Position numbers and translations under genes: made by a program. From NCBI GenBank assembly GCA_042095835.1, contig JBELML010000023.1:1-59365 (forward strand): a stretch of 59,365 bases of DNA, read 5' to 3'. The DNA is from DATFKA01 sp042095835 (lineage in GTDB: Bacteria; Bacteroidota; Bacteroidia; Chitinophagales; Saprospiraceae). The notes beneath the pieces were generated by a model. It saw only the letters and a program-made list of their open reading frames with translations. It was not told where the DNA came from and made no database searches. Below, piece after piece: positions 17,097-25,973 of this stretch (the stretch's first letter is position 1; every line of letters starts with the position of its first letter).

Positions 17097-18470
17097 ATGT
17101 CGAAAATAAATCATTTATACTGGAGAGCTGGATTTGGTCTTAGTCCTGAAGAGTGGTCCGAGCGTAAAGATTGGCCCCTTAAGCGAGCAGTTGATGAACT
17201 CTTTCTACAGGCTAGAAAAGCACCAGTATTGGAATTGCCAAAACTATCTATCAATAAGGATTTTCGGTCGCTTAGTAAAAAAGAACGGCAGGAGGTTTTA
17301 AAAAAGGAACGGCAAAATGTGTTAACGCAAAATGTCAATTGGGTCAAACGGATGGCTGATCCCAGCTCCTCGGCATTGCTAGAAAAGATGACCTTATTTT
17401 GGCATGGGCATTTTGCCTGCCGTGCGCGGTCTGGAAAGTTGGCAGCACAGCAGATCGCTACCATTCGCGCCAATGCTTTGGGAGGTTTTAAATCCCTAGT
17501 GCTCGGTATTGCACGTGATCCAGCAATGATTCGCTACCTCAATAATCAACAAAATAAAAAACAACAAGCCAACGAAAATTTTGCCCGAGAACTGATGGAG
17601 CTTTTTACCATCGGCAGAGGCCATTATACGGAGTCGGATATCAAGGAGGCCGCTCGTGCTTTTACGGGCTGGTCCTCCACTTTAGATGGGCAGTTTATTT
17701 TTAGAAAGGCTTGGCACGATTACGGGCCAAAAACTTTCATGGGTAAAACCGGGCGCTTAGATGGTGAAGATGTTATTGATATTATTCTGGAGCAACCAGC
17801 TACAGCAACCTTCATCGTGCGTAAAATCTATCAGTATTTTGTAAATGATCAAGTGAACGAGCGTCATATAGACGTACTCAGCCGAATATTTTATGAGTCG
17901 AATTATAATATCGAGCTTTTGATGCGGACTATCTTGGAAAGTGCCTGGTTCTATCATCCTCAGCATATGGGAAATAAAATAAAATCGCCCGTAGAATTAT
18001 TAGTAGGTATGATGCGTGCCTTGAATGTCCAATTCGAAAACGAGTTGAATATTCTTTTTGTAGAAAAAGCGCTAGGGCAGGTACTCTTCAATCCGCCGAA
18101 TGTAGCAGGCTGGCCAGGTGGTCAGAGCTGGATCGACAACTCTACCCTGATGATGCGCCTCAATCTCGCCTCCTTGATTATTGGTGCTAGTGAATTTGAC
18201 TTCCAAGCCAAAATGGATTTAGAAGAAAAATCACAAGGGCAGCGCCGCCGCAAAATAGAGGCTCAGGCTGACCTCTCGCCCTTAACTCAACTGATCAAAG
18301 GAAAATCTGATGAGGAAAAGATTGCCAGTCTTGGGGCTTATTTCCTCCTGAAAGCACCAAAGGTAGGACCAGACTTTATCAAAGACTATGTAAAAGGTCA
18401 AAACCCGAACGCAGAAGTAGCCATAGCCTGTATGCGCTTGCTCTCGCTACCAGAGTATCAATTGTGCTAA
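17097..18470 (+). CDS. DUF1800 family protein
   Basis: 457 residues, no signal peptide visible at the chosen ATG. The family core is recognisable: WHGHFACR, NENFARELMELFTIGRGHYT, ARAFTGWS, the HDYGPKTFMGKTG block, and a C-terminal PPNVAGWPGGQSWI. DUF1800 proteins are almost always encoded with a DUF1501 partner and are of unknown biochemical function; roles in exported or cell-surface processes have been proposed. The DUF1501 gene follows after 75 bases on the same strand. Confidence 0.92.
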   Translation: MSKINHLYWRAGFGLSPEEWSERKDWPLKRAVDELFLQARKAPVLELPKLSINKDFRSLSKKERQEVLKKERQNVLTQNVNWVKRMADPSSSALLEKMTLFWHGHFACRARSGKLAAQQIATIRANALGGFKSLVLGIARDPAMIRYLNNQQNKKQQANENFARELMELFTIGRGHYTESDIKEAARAFTGWSSTLDGQFIFRKAWHDYGPKTFMGKTGRLDGEDVIDIILEQPATATFIVRKIYQYFVNDQVNERHIDVLSRIFYESNYNIELLMRTILESAWFYHPQHMGNKIKSPVELLVGMMRALNVQFENELNILFVEKALGQVLFNPPNVAGWPGGQSWIDNSTLMMRLNLASLIIGASEFDFQAKMDLEEKSQGQRRRKIEAQADLSPLTQLIKGKSDEEKIASLGAYFLLKAPKVGPDFIKDYVKGQNPNAEVAIACMRLLSLPEYQLC

Positions 18471-18545
18471 AAGCATCACCTCTGCTGACGAGAAGATTCC
18501 TAGCGGCATACTGACAAGAATTTATAAAATTACACCATTGAATAA

Positions 18546-19739
18546 ATGAAGAGAAGAAATTTCCTACAAGCATCGGCACTCGCTTCCACCAGCTTAATGG
18601 TGCCCTCCTTTTTACAAGGTGCAAATCATAGAAAATTGATGCGCTCCCGCAGCGGAAAGGTATTAATCGTGGTCCAATTATCAGGTGGTAATGATGGACT
18701 GAATACAGTCGTGCCTTATCAAAATGATATCTATTATCAAATGCGCCCGCGCTTGGCGGTACAATCAAATCAAGTCCTACGATTGAATGACGATTTGGGC
18801 TTGAATCCGGTGATGGCTTCCTTGAGAGATTTATACAATGAGGGTTATTTGTCTATAGTCAATAGTGTTGGCTATCCCAATCCTGATCGTTCTCACTTTA
18901 GGTCTATGGATATTTGGCATACAGCCAGCGATAGTAATGCCTATTGGCAAACAGGTTGGTTGGGGCGCTACCTGGATAATGCTTGTCAGGGCTGTGAGCT
19001 GCCCTACCATGCAATTGAAGTAGATGATAGCTTGAGCCTTGCTATGAAAGGAGAACAGCGTAATGGTTTCGCGATGAGTAATGCCAAGCAACTACAAAAA
19101 GCCAATCGCAATCAATTTCTGCAAGCACTGGGGCAGCACAGGCACCATCATGAAGAAGAGAATGTCGCTTATCTCTACAAGACGATGGTCGACAGTCAGT
19201 CCTCAGCCCAATATCTATTCGAAAAATCAAAGGTGTATCAATCGAGGGTTGCTTATCCCAATACGGCTTTTGGTAAAAACCTCCAACAAATCGCCGAATT
19301 GATAACGGCGAATACCGATACCCAAATCTACTATGCTAGCCTCGGTGGGTTCGATACCCACGCCAACCAAAAGAACCAACAAGAACGCTTGTTGAAGCAA
19401 TATGCTGATGGCATGAAAGCACTAGTTACAGATTTAAAAAAGAATGGCCTTTTTAAGGATACCCTTATCATGACTTTTTCAGAGTTTGGCCGTAGAGTCA
19501 AGCAGAATGCTAGTAGTGGTACAGATCATGGTACGGCCAATAATCTCTTTCTGATAGGAGAGGGGCTGCGCAAGCCAGGCTTTTATAATCAAGCAGCTAA
19601 TCTTGCAGATTTAGATAATGGAGACTTGAAGTATCAGGTAGATTTTAGGAATATCTACGCTACCGTTTTACAAGATTGGTTAGCCACTCCGGCACCAGCT
19701 GTATTAGGTAAGCAATTCGATACCTTAGGATTGTTATAG
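18546..19739 (+). CDS. DUF1501 family protein with Tat signal
   Basis: 397 residues. The N-terminus MKRRNFLQASALASTSLMV is a twin-arginine signal (KRRNFLQ), so the protein is probably folded before export. VVQLSGGNDGLNTVVPY, LPYHAIEVDDSLSLAMKGE, GGFDTHANQ and FSEFGRRVKQN identify DUF1501, an alkaline-phosphatase/sulfatase-like fold. It pairs with the DUF1800 gene immediately upstream. The substrate is unknown; the repeated family pairing implies the two act together. Confidence 0.93.
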   Translation: MKRRNFLQASALASTSLMVPSFLQGANHRKLMRSRSGKVLIVVQLSGGNDGLNTVVPYQNDIYYQMRPRLAVQSNQVLRLNDDLGLNPVMASLRDLYNEGYLSIVNSVGYPNPDRSHFRSMDIWHTASDSNAYWQTGWLGRYLDNACQGCELPYHAIEVDDSLSLAMKGEQRNGFAMSNAKQLQKANRNQFLQALGQHRHHHEEENVAYLYKTMVDSQSSAQYLFEKSKVYQSRVAYPNTAFGKNLQQIAELITANTDTQIYYASLGGFDTHANQKNQQERLLKQYADGMKALVTDLKKNGLFKDTLIMTFSEFGRRVKQNASSGTDHGTANNLFLIGEGLRKPGFYNQAANLADLDNGDLKYQVDFRNIYATVLQDWLATPAPAVLGKQFDTLGLL

Positions 19740-19834
19740 GAGAAGCAACTTTAAGCAAATAAATAGTTTATAGGTTTTGTAGGAATCTTCTCCCTGCTGA
19801 AACCAAATGATTTTCCATACGGTTAACTATTGGC

Positions 19835-19943
19835 GCAAAAAATATAATCTTTCGATTTGGCCTTGACTTTTAAGGCTAAGTGTTACATTTTAAGCGTGAC
19901 TCTAAAAGTCATGGGCTAGTTAAATCGAAAGTTTATTTTTTGC
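19835..19943. repeat. 109-nt imperfect long inverted repeat upstream of pth
   Basis: Outer arms: 19835-19858 (GCAAAAAATA...CTTTCGATTT) against 19922-19943 (AAATCGAAAG...TATTTTTTGC). Inner arms: TGACTTTTA (19864-19872) against TAAAAGTCA (19903-19911). The loop is about 30 bases. The DNA or RNA could form a long interrupted hairpin. It may be a MITE-like element, a terminator for DUF1501, or a leader structure; no second copy is seen in the window. Confidence 0.75.
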
Positions 19944-19974
19944 TTACTACTAGGTCATGGTCAAAATACTATTG

Positions 19975-19982
19975 TATTTTTG
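19975..19982 (+). promoter_or_regulatory. Possible -7 box of pth
   Basis: TATTTTTG fits TAnnTTTG and lies 16 bases before the preferred pth start. No good -33 element is visible, so confidence is low. Confidence 0.3.
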
Positions 19983-19998
19983 GCCACAACTTTTTGAA

Positions 19999-20628
19999 AT
20001 GACTTGGTTTAAAAATCTATCCCGCCTCTTGGGCTGGGAGAAAGAAGAAATAGTAGCTGATCCAATGAAGTATTTAATTGTTGGTCTTGGAAATATTGGT
20101 GCGAAGTATGACAATACCCGTCATAATGTTGGTTTTGAAGTAGTTGATCATTTAGCGAAAGCTTTTGAAGTGGCTTTCAAAACTGATCAGCTTGGCGATA
20201 TTGCGCGTTTCAAGCACAAAGGACGCACCTTTATACTTCTCAAGCCAAGCACTTATATGAACCGTAGTGGCAAAGCCGTACGCTATTGGTTGCAAAAAGA
20301 AAAAATCGAAAAGGCCAATCTACTGGTCGTGCTAGATGATTTAAACCTGCCTTTCGGCAAACAAAGACTACGTGGAAAAGGCAGCGACGGAGGACATAAT
20401 GGCCTTAAAGATATCGATCAAATGACGGGAGGAAATAATTATGCTCGCCTACGATTTGGTATTGGGAGTGATTACCACAAAGGGCAGCAAGTCGATTATG
20501 TGCTGGGAGAATGGTCAAATGAAGAAGCCCAAGAGCTACCCGATTTGATCAAGTACGCGGGCGATACCATCAAGGCTTTCGGTACCATCGGACTGAACCA
20601 TACTATGAATCAGTATAATAAGAAGTAA
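19999..20628 (+). CDS. pth: Peptidyl-tRNA hydrolase
   Basis: 209 residues from ATG 19999. The upstream ATG at 19957 overlaps a possible promoter box and adds 14 unrelated residues; a shorter start at MKYLIVGLGN (20068) is also possible. Pth landmarks are intact: YLIVGLGNIGAKY, the catalytic His in TRHNVGF, LKPSTYMNRSG, VVLDDLNLPFGKQRLRGKGS and DGGHNGLKDI. The enzyme releases tRNA from prematurely dissociated peptidyl-tRNA. It stands alone; a convergent phosphorylase gene follows. Confidence 0.95.
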   Translation: MTWFKNLSRLLGWEKEEIVADPMKYLIVGLGNIGAKYDNTRHNVGFEVVDHLAKAFEVAFKTDQLGDIARFKHKGRTFILLKPSTYMNRSGKAVRYWLQKEKIEKANLLVVLDDLNLPFGKQRLRGKGSDGGHNGLKDIDQMTGGNNYARLRFGIGSDYHKGQQVDYVLGEWSNEEAQELPDLIKYAGDTIKAFGTIGLNHTMNQYNKK

Positions 20629-20643
20629 AGGAGCTTATGGGGT

Positions 20644-20700
20644 GATAAGTTGATGAGCTTATAAGTTCTATCTTGCTTCTTATAACCTTCTCAACTTATC
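20644..20700. repeat. Inverted GATAAGTTGA-type repeat between convergent genes
   Basis: GATAAGTTGA (20644-20653) pairs with TCAACTTATC (20691-20700), and TTATAAG (20659-20665) with CTTATAA (20679-20685). The arms belong to the degenerate GTTGATA/GTTGATG repeat family also seen at 59111-59165. Lying between pth and the phosphorylase gene, it probably works as a bidirectional terminator. Confidence 0.65.
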
Positions 20701-20713
20701 AACCCTTCAACTT

Positions 20714-22333
20714 CTACACCATATACATCCGCTCATAATACTCATCGAGCATACGCTTCACGGCGAACTCATCTTTACAACGTAGAATACTATTGCGCAT
20801 CATTTCTACCCACTTGTCTCGGTCTTCATAATAAGTAGGAATGACTTCATCTAGGAGCACTTTGTATAAAGCAGCTAGATCATGGCTGTCCTGCTCTGCG
20901 ACGTCTTCACTTTCAAAAGCATCAGAGAACTGCCAGCCGTTAACACCGTGCTCACAGGCCTCAGGCCACCAGCCATCTAAGATGCTGAAATTCAGTACAC
21001 CATTGATAGCGGCTTTCATTCCGGAAGTGCCACTTGCCTCTTTGGGTCTACGTGGATTGTTTAGCCAGATATCTGATCCTCTGGTCAGCATAGCTCCTGT
21101 AGGAATGTCGTAGTTCTGAATAAAGACGACAGATTCTGGGTATTTCTTAGACATGGCGACGAGTCTAGCAACCAGTCCTTTGCCAGTATCATCTAGCGGA
21201 TGTGCCTTGCCAGAAAAGACAATCTGTACCTTCTGTTCTTTAAGGAGTGGTCCAATGATCTCCGGATCTTGGAAGATAAGGTCGGCACGTTTATAAGGTG
21301 CTGCTCTACGGCTAAAACCAATCAGGAGTTTGTCTTCGGCTAAGGTGACGCCATTTCTTTCTTTTACAAATTCGATCAGGTCTCTTTTGTTTTTCATATG
21401 AGCCGCCCAAAGGTCTCCGTCAGCTTCGGCCATATCGATCATGTTTTGGTCTACCCAAGTTGGGAGGTGTACCGCATTGGTGATGGCTATGATTTCAGCC
21501 CGATTATCGACGTGGGCCCACATTTTCTGGGCAGTCTCACCGTGCAACTGTGCTACGGCATTCGAAATTTTGGCTAAGCGCAGGGCGCCTACGGTCATAT
21601 TGAATGGCGCACCTCCAAGTTGTACCAATTGCTCAATGGTCAAACCTTGATTGGCACCCATGTAGAGGATTCTATCGATAGGGTGGGATTCGTTTCCTTG
21701 TACAACCGGTGTATGTGTGGTGAAGACGATCTCCTCTTTACTTGCGGCTAGCGCCTCCTCGAAAGACATTCCCTCGCCTTGCATTTTCTCCCGCAGGAGT
21801 TCAAAGCCTGCAAATAGTGCATGCCCTTCGTTGAAGTGATAGATGTCAACATCCATACCTAAAGCTCTTAATGCTCGTACGCCTCCAATGCCTAAGACGA
21901 TCTCCTGAGCGATACGTTCTTCGCCAAACCAACCATAAAGTTGACCACAAACCCAGGAATCAGGATTACCAGGAATGTCCGTATCTAATAAGTACAAAGG
22001 CACATTGCCAAAGTTTTCGCATTTCCAGACCTTACATTTTACTTTGGTGCGGCGAATATCTACTTCCACGATTACGCCGGTATCTTCTAAAAAGTCGTAA
22101 TCATAATTTCTAAAAGAGTCAAAGGGTTGGCCGTTTTCATCGACGTACTGATCGGTGTAGCCTTGTTTCCATTTGATTCCGATGGCCACTATCGGGAAAT
22201 CGTGATCCTTGGCACCTTTGATGTAATCACCAGCTAGGATGCCCAAGCCACCAGCATAGGTTTTGAGGGAATGGTCTAGACCGTATTCCATACAGAAATA
22301 GGCCACTTTAGGTAATGTTTTTTGTGTAGACAT
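20714..22333 (-). CDS. glgP: Alpha-glucan phosphorylase (short GlgP family)
   Basis: 539 residues from the ATG at 22331-22333 (MSTQKTLPKVAYFCMEYGL). The open frame continues 43 codons upstream, but that part crosses the terminator of the previous gene and is not coding. This is the short phosphorylase family (TIGR02094), about 540-720 residues rather than the 800 of E. coli GlgP. VAIGIKWKQGYTDQ, HFNEGHALF, FTTHTPVVQGNE, IGFSRRAAPYKRADL and SGTSGMKAAINGVLNFS (containing the PLP-binding lysine) support it. It phosphorolyses alpha-1,4-glucans to glucose 1-phosphate. Confidence 0.93.
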   Translation of the reverse strand: MSTQKTLPKVAYFCMEYGLDHSLKTYAGGLGILAGDYIKGAKDHDFPIVAIGIKWKQGYTDQYVDENGQPFDSFRNYDYDFLEDTGVIVEVDIRRTKVKCKVWKCENFGNVPLYLLDTDIPGNPDSWVCGQLYGWFGEERIAQEIVLGIGGVRALRALGMDVDIYHFNEGHALFAGFELLREKMQGEGMSFEEALAASKEEIVFTTHTPVVQGNESHPIDRILYMGANQGLTIEQLVQLGGAPFNMTVGALRLAKISNAVAQLHGETAQKMWAHVDNRAEIIAITNAVHLPTWVDQNMIDMAEADGDLWAAHMKNKRDLIEFVKERNGVTLAEDKLLIGFSRRAAPYKRADLIFQDPEIIGPLLKEQKVQIVFSGKAHPLDDTGKGLVARLVAMSKKYPESVVFIQNYDIPTGAMLTRGSDIWLNNPRRPKEASGTSGMKAAINGVLNFSILDGWWPEACEHGVNGWQFSDAFESEDVAEQDSHDLAALYKVLLDEVIPTYYEDRDKWVEMMRNSILRCKDEFAVKRMLDEYYERMYMV

Positions 22334-22425
22334 TATGTTTGGATTTGTCAAAGAATGAAGTTCTAGTCGGATTGACCATCTAAAGATAAAAAGGAATGAG
22401 ATAAAGCGGGAGAGAATCTGGTGAT

Positions 22426-22460
22426 AAAAAAAACAGCGACCCCCCGAAGGGAGCCGCTGC
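22426..22460 (-). terminator. Terminator of the coiled-coil protein gene
   Basis: On the minus strand GCAGCGGCTCCC, TTCG loop, GGGGGGTCGCTG, then eight T residues (A tract 22426-22433). A classic intrinsic terminator. It also marks the upstream limit of the glgP transcript. Confidence 0.9.
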
Positions 22461-22494
22461 AAAAGATCGCCATTAAAGGCGTACCTAGTACCGG

Positions 22495-23190
22495 TTAATT
22501 TATTTTATCGAGTGTGGCTTGCACACTATCGACTTTTTGTTGTTGAGATTTAATTTCATCCGAAGCGGTGATCTGGTCTAATTCATTCTTGATAATGTTG
22601 TCTTCCATCTGTAGGATACGTTGCTTAGCGAGTTCGATCTCTTTATGATATCTCGCATTGGCTCGTTCGAGTCTTGCTAATTGATGTTCGAGCTTGCGTA
22701 GTGCTTTTTGTTCTTCCAGAAGATGTAGGCGTACTTTTTCCTTTTCGACTTGTATGTGAAAATCGTTGAGGAGGTCTTGTACTGCTCCAACTTTACCAGG
22801 GTTTTGCGCAGAAGTGAGGTAGGTTTCACCCTGGTCTAACCACAGCGTGAATTTAACCTGCCCTCCAAATTTTTCTGTTTTACTTACTAAATTAATTGGG
22901 TACGATGTCACCGGAGTCATTACTTCTTCGGAGATAAACTCCTTTGCTTTTCTATTGTATTTAGCTCGTCCATTAAAGCGAGAACTGACATAATCTTTCC
23001 ACACTTTGGTGGCGAGCTTGGGGTTGTCTGTTGGTAAATAAATGGAAAAAGCATTTTCAAAACCAGTACTTCGTTTTTCAGAAGCTTCCTGGATAGCTGA
23101 AAATTCTAATCCTTTTTGGTACTCTTCTACCTGGGCCTGAGCTTGAAAACTTAGGAGGATGATAAAAGAGAATAGTATTAAATTCTTCAT
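22495..23190 (-). CDS. Exported protein with C-terminal coiled coil, unknown function
   Basis: 231 residues. Signal peptide MKNLILFSFIILLSFQAQAQ, then a beta-rich region (about 25-135) and a long charged helix from about 140 to the end (EKVRLHLLEEQKALRKLEHQ and following) typical of coiled coil. I do not recognise the family. The N-terminal half mentions no known catalytic motif. It has its own strong terminator and is divergent from the ABC exporter genes, so it is probably monocistronic. Likely a periplasmic or outer-membrane structural protein. Confidence 0.75.
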   Translation of the reverse strand: MKNLILFSFIILLSFQAQAQVEEYQKGLEFSAIQEASEKRSTGFENAFSIYLPTDNPKLATKVWKDYVSSRFNGRAKYNRKAKEFISEEVMTPVTSYPINLVSKTEKFGGQVKFTLWLDQGETYLTSAQNPGKVGAVQDLLNDFHIQVEKEKVRLHLLEEQKALRKLEHQLARLERANARYHKEIELAKQRILQMEDNIIKNELDQITASDEIKSQQQKVDSVQATLDKIN

Positions 23191-23396
23191 AGCGAAATAT
23201 GGAATTACTTAAGCAATTCTTAACATTTGGTGTTTTGACGCGTTGGAAGAGCAGAAGTCACAGTATTAATTGTGCTCAACCCTTATTGTCCAATTTTTTT
23301 CTAATCGAATAATTGAATTACTCCATAGAAAATTAGTTGGTCTTAAAAGAAGAATGTTTAGTTTAAGCCGAATTTGTGCAAAATACATTACACGCT

Positions 23397-24314
23397 ATGG
23401 ATCAAATTTTGACTTTAGAGAATGTCGTTAAAACCTACGACAAACATACCGCGGTGGATCAGGTAAGCTTTAGTGTGCCCAAGGGCTCTATCTTTGGTTT
23501 GCTAGGTCCCAATGGTGCTGGCAAGACCTCACTTATCCGAATTATTACCACCATTACTAGAGCAGATGAGGGCAAGGTTTTTCTGGATGGAGAAGCCCTC
23601 AATAGTAGGCATCCTACTCAGATTGGGTATATGCCCGAGGAGAGAGGTCTTTATAAAAAAATGAAGGTGGGGAACCATCTGATGTACCTCGCCCAACTGA
23701 AGGGACTTTCTAAGCAAGAGGCGAAAGCACGCATCGATCATTGGTTCAGTAAGTTTGAAATCGAAGACTGGTGGGACAAAAAAGTAGATGAGCTGTCTAA
23801 AGGGATGCAACAGAAAATTCAATTTATTGCTACCGTTATCCATCAACCTAAGCTCCTGATTCTTGATGAACCCTTTTCCGGATTGGACCCCATCAACACC
23901 AACCTCATTAAAGACGAAATCTACCAGCTTAAAGAAGAAGGAACGAGTATTATCTTCTCTACTCACCGAATGGAGCAAGTAGAGGAAATTTGTGAGCATA
24001 TTGTCCTGATCAATCAAGGCAAAAATATCTTGCAAGGTAAAGTGAAGGATGTAAAAAGTGAGTTTAAAAACAATGATTATAAAATCGTATACGAGGGAGA
24101 TCTTCCTGAGAATCTAGGAGATCATTTTGAAATCAAAAAGCAGCAATCTAATCAATTGACTATTCATTTGAGTCAAGAAGATCAATCTGGAGCCTTGCTA
24201 CAGCGCTTGATTCAATCTGGCGTACGCATCGTTTCGTTCAATGAAATTCTGCCATCACTGAATGAGATATTCATCCGTCAGGTAGAAGAGTATAATGCAG
24301 CCGCAGTTGTTTAA
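23397..24314 (+). CDS. ABC transporter ATP-binding protein (NatA-like)
   Basis: 305 residues from ATG 23397; a GTG seven codons earlier is a weaker choice because the family begins at MDQILTLENVVKTY. Walker A GPNGAGKT (37-44), signature LSKGM (133-137) and Walker B LLILDEP (153-159) are intact, and the D-loop SGLDP follows. The C-terminal 80 residues form the small extra domain common in export ABC ATPases. It pairs with the permease 21 bases downstream. NatAB-type exporters move sodium or drugs; the substrate here is not determinable. Confidence 0.93.
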   Translation: MDQILTLENVVKTYDKHTAVDQVSFSVPKGSIFGLLGPNGAGKTSLIRIITTITRADEGKVFLDGEALNSRHPTQIGYMPEERGLYKKMKVGNHLMYLAQLKGLSKQEAKARIDHWFSKFEIEDWWDKKVDELSKGMQQKIQFIATVIHQPKLLILDEPFSGLDPINTNLIKDEIYQLKEEGTSIIFSTHRMEQVEEICEHIVLINQGKNILQGKVKDVKSEFKNNDYKIVYEGDLPENLGDHFEIKKQQSNQLTIHLSQEDQSGALLQRLIQSGVRIVSFNEILPSLNEIFIRQVEEYNAAAVV

Positions 24315-24335
24315 TGTTTAAAACCTCCATTCGAT

Positions 24336-25664
24336 ATGAATAATCTAGGACTAATTATAAAAAGAGAGTATCTCACCCGCGTCACTAAACGCACTTTTAT
24401 CCTTGCCACCTTACTTACGCCACTAGCTTTTGCGGTTTTCTTCGCAGTTGTTGGTTTGATCTTTACTTATGAGTCAGATGATACCCAACGTATTGCCGTC
24501 ATTGATGAAGGAGACATTCTCAACAAGGTCATTAAGGATGAGAAAAACCTCTACTTCAAATTTGTAAAAGAGGATTTAGAGGACCTCAAAGCCAATTTTA
24601 AGGAAACCGATTATGATGCTATTCTTCAAATACCAGCGATCGATGATGTGATGAAGCAGAAGCATACGATCTACTATTACTCTGAAGGGCAACCTTCTTT
24701 GGATATCGAGATTATGATTAAATCCCGAATTTCATCGGCGATTCGCAATTATAAAATTGACGAGCTACAATTTGAGCGCTCCCAATTGGAAGCCTTAAAT
24801 ACGAATGTGGTGCTTGAGCCGGAGCCCTTAACGGAAAAAGGAGAAGATGCTACCCGTATGACGGGCGCAATAGCCGCTTTTCTAGGTATGATTATGGGTT
24901 TTATTATGTACCTCACGGTCTTTATTTATGGTATGATGGTGATGCGCTCGGTAATGGAAGAGAAAACGAGTCGAATCGTCGAGGTGATGATTTCTTCGGT
25001 CAAACCATTTACCCTGATGTTGGGCAAAATTATTGGGGTAGGAGCGGTTGGTCTTACACAGGTAGCGATCTGGGCTATCCTTATTCCTTCCTTAATGTTT
25101 TTGGTGCAGTTGATTTTTGGAATTGATCCGGCAGCTTATCAGATGGGCAACCCAGAAATGGCCGGTGCAGCGGCAGAAATTGATCCAGATGACATGGAGG
25201 CGATGGCAGCCTTAGTGATGGGTGAGTTGAGTAATATCAACTGGTGGGTCATATTACCGCTGTTTATCCTTTATTTCTTAGGTGGCTATTTCTTGTACAG
25301 CTCTCTTTTTGCGGCAGTAGGTTCTGCCATTGGCGATGATTTAGGTGAGGGGCAGTCATTGACACTTCCGATTACGATTCCAGTCATCCTGGCTTTGTAT
25401 ATTATGATCGTTGCTGTACAGGCACCGAATTCTAGTTTAGCGGTGTGGTCTTCAATGTTTCCACTCTTTTCACCCATTGTGATGCCTGCGCGTCTGGCTT
25501 TTAGCCCACCAGTGTGGGAGGTGGTCTTGTCGATGTCATTGCTTATAGGTACTGCTTTGTTTTTCGTATGGTTGTCAGGTAGAATCTATCGAGTGGGTAT
25601 TTTAATGTATGGTAAAAAATCAGGCATCAAGGAGATCGTAAAATGGATTTTCAGAAACGACTAG
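24336..25664 (+). CDS. ABC-2 type transporter permease (NatB-like)
   Basis: 442 residues. One N-terminal helix (about 21-45) precedes a large extracytoplasmic domain (about 47-180), followed by five or so helices in the C-terminal half, including FLGMIMGFIMYLTVFIYGMM and the conserved MEEKTSRIVEVMISSVKPF loop. This is the ABC-2 / NatB topology. It forms a two-gene exporter with the ATPase upstream and ends in a good terminator. Confidence 0.93.
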   Translation: MNNLGLIIKREYLTRVTKRTFILATLLTPLAFAVFFAVVGLIFTYESDDTQRIAVIDEGDILNKVIKDEKNLYFKFVKEDLEDLKANFKETDYDAILQIPAIDDVMKQKHTIYYYSEGQPSLDIEIMIKSRISSAIRNYKIDELQFERSQLEALNTNVVLEPEPLTEKGEDATRMTGAIAAFLGMIMGFIMYLTVFIYGMMVMRSVMEEKTSRIVEVMISSVKPFTLMLGKIIGVGAVGLTQVAIWAILIPSLMFLVQLIFGIDPAAYQMGNPEMAGAAAEIDPDDMEAMAALVMGELSNINWWVILPLFILYFLGGYFLYSSLFAAVGSAIGDDLGEGQSLTLPITIPVILALYIMIVAVQAPNSSLAVWSSMFPLFSPIVMPARLAFSPPVWEVVLSMSLLIGTALFFVWLSGRIYRVGILMYGKKSGIKEIVKWIFRND

Positions 25665-25973
25665 TAGCTTAAGGCTCTACGCTATATAAAACAAGGCTCT
25701 ATTACCGAATGAGGTGATAGGGCCTTTTTGGTGCTTGCATATAATTTCTGATTTATACTATAAATAAATATGTGTTTACTTGCTTGACATTGGCTGATAA
25801 AAACTTTACTTTACGATTGCAAAAGCACCAATAAGACCCATCTTATCTCTATCAAAGTTTACATTTTTTACAAGTCTGTTATTTTTTTTGAACTAGTAAG
25901 TAAAGATTACTGCAAGGAAACTGTAATTATTTAATGGTTCAGGGTTCTCCCCTATGACAAAAACAATAGTACA
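25665..25973. other. Spacer before the first metalloprotease
   Basis: 309 bases: the terminator of the exporter operon (25694-25729), then an AT-rich stretch leading to the metalloprotease gene. TTATTTTTTTTG near 25879-25890 resembles a promoter box but the spacing is off. Nothing else is seen. Confidence 0.6.
25694..25729 (+). terminator. Terminator of the NatAB-like operon
   Basis: AGGCTCTATTACC pairs with GGTGATAGGGCCT (minor mismatches) and is followed by TTTTT. Confidence 0.8.

Noticed and set aside
22334..22462. N-terminal extension of the phosphorylase
   Set aside because: The 43 extra codons read through the intrinsic terminator of the upstream gene and have no family match.
23376..23396. 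GTG start for the NatA-like ATPase
   Set aside because: ATG at 23397 matches the normal family N-terminus.
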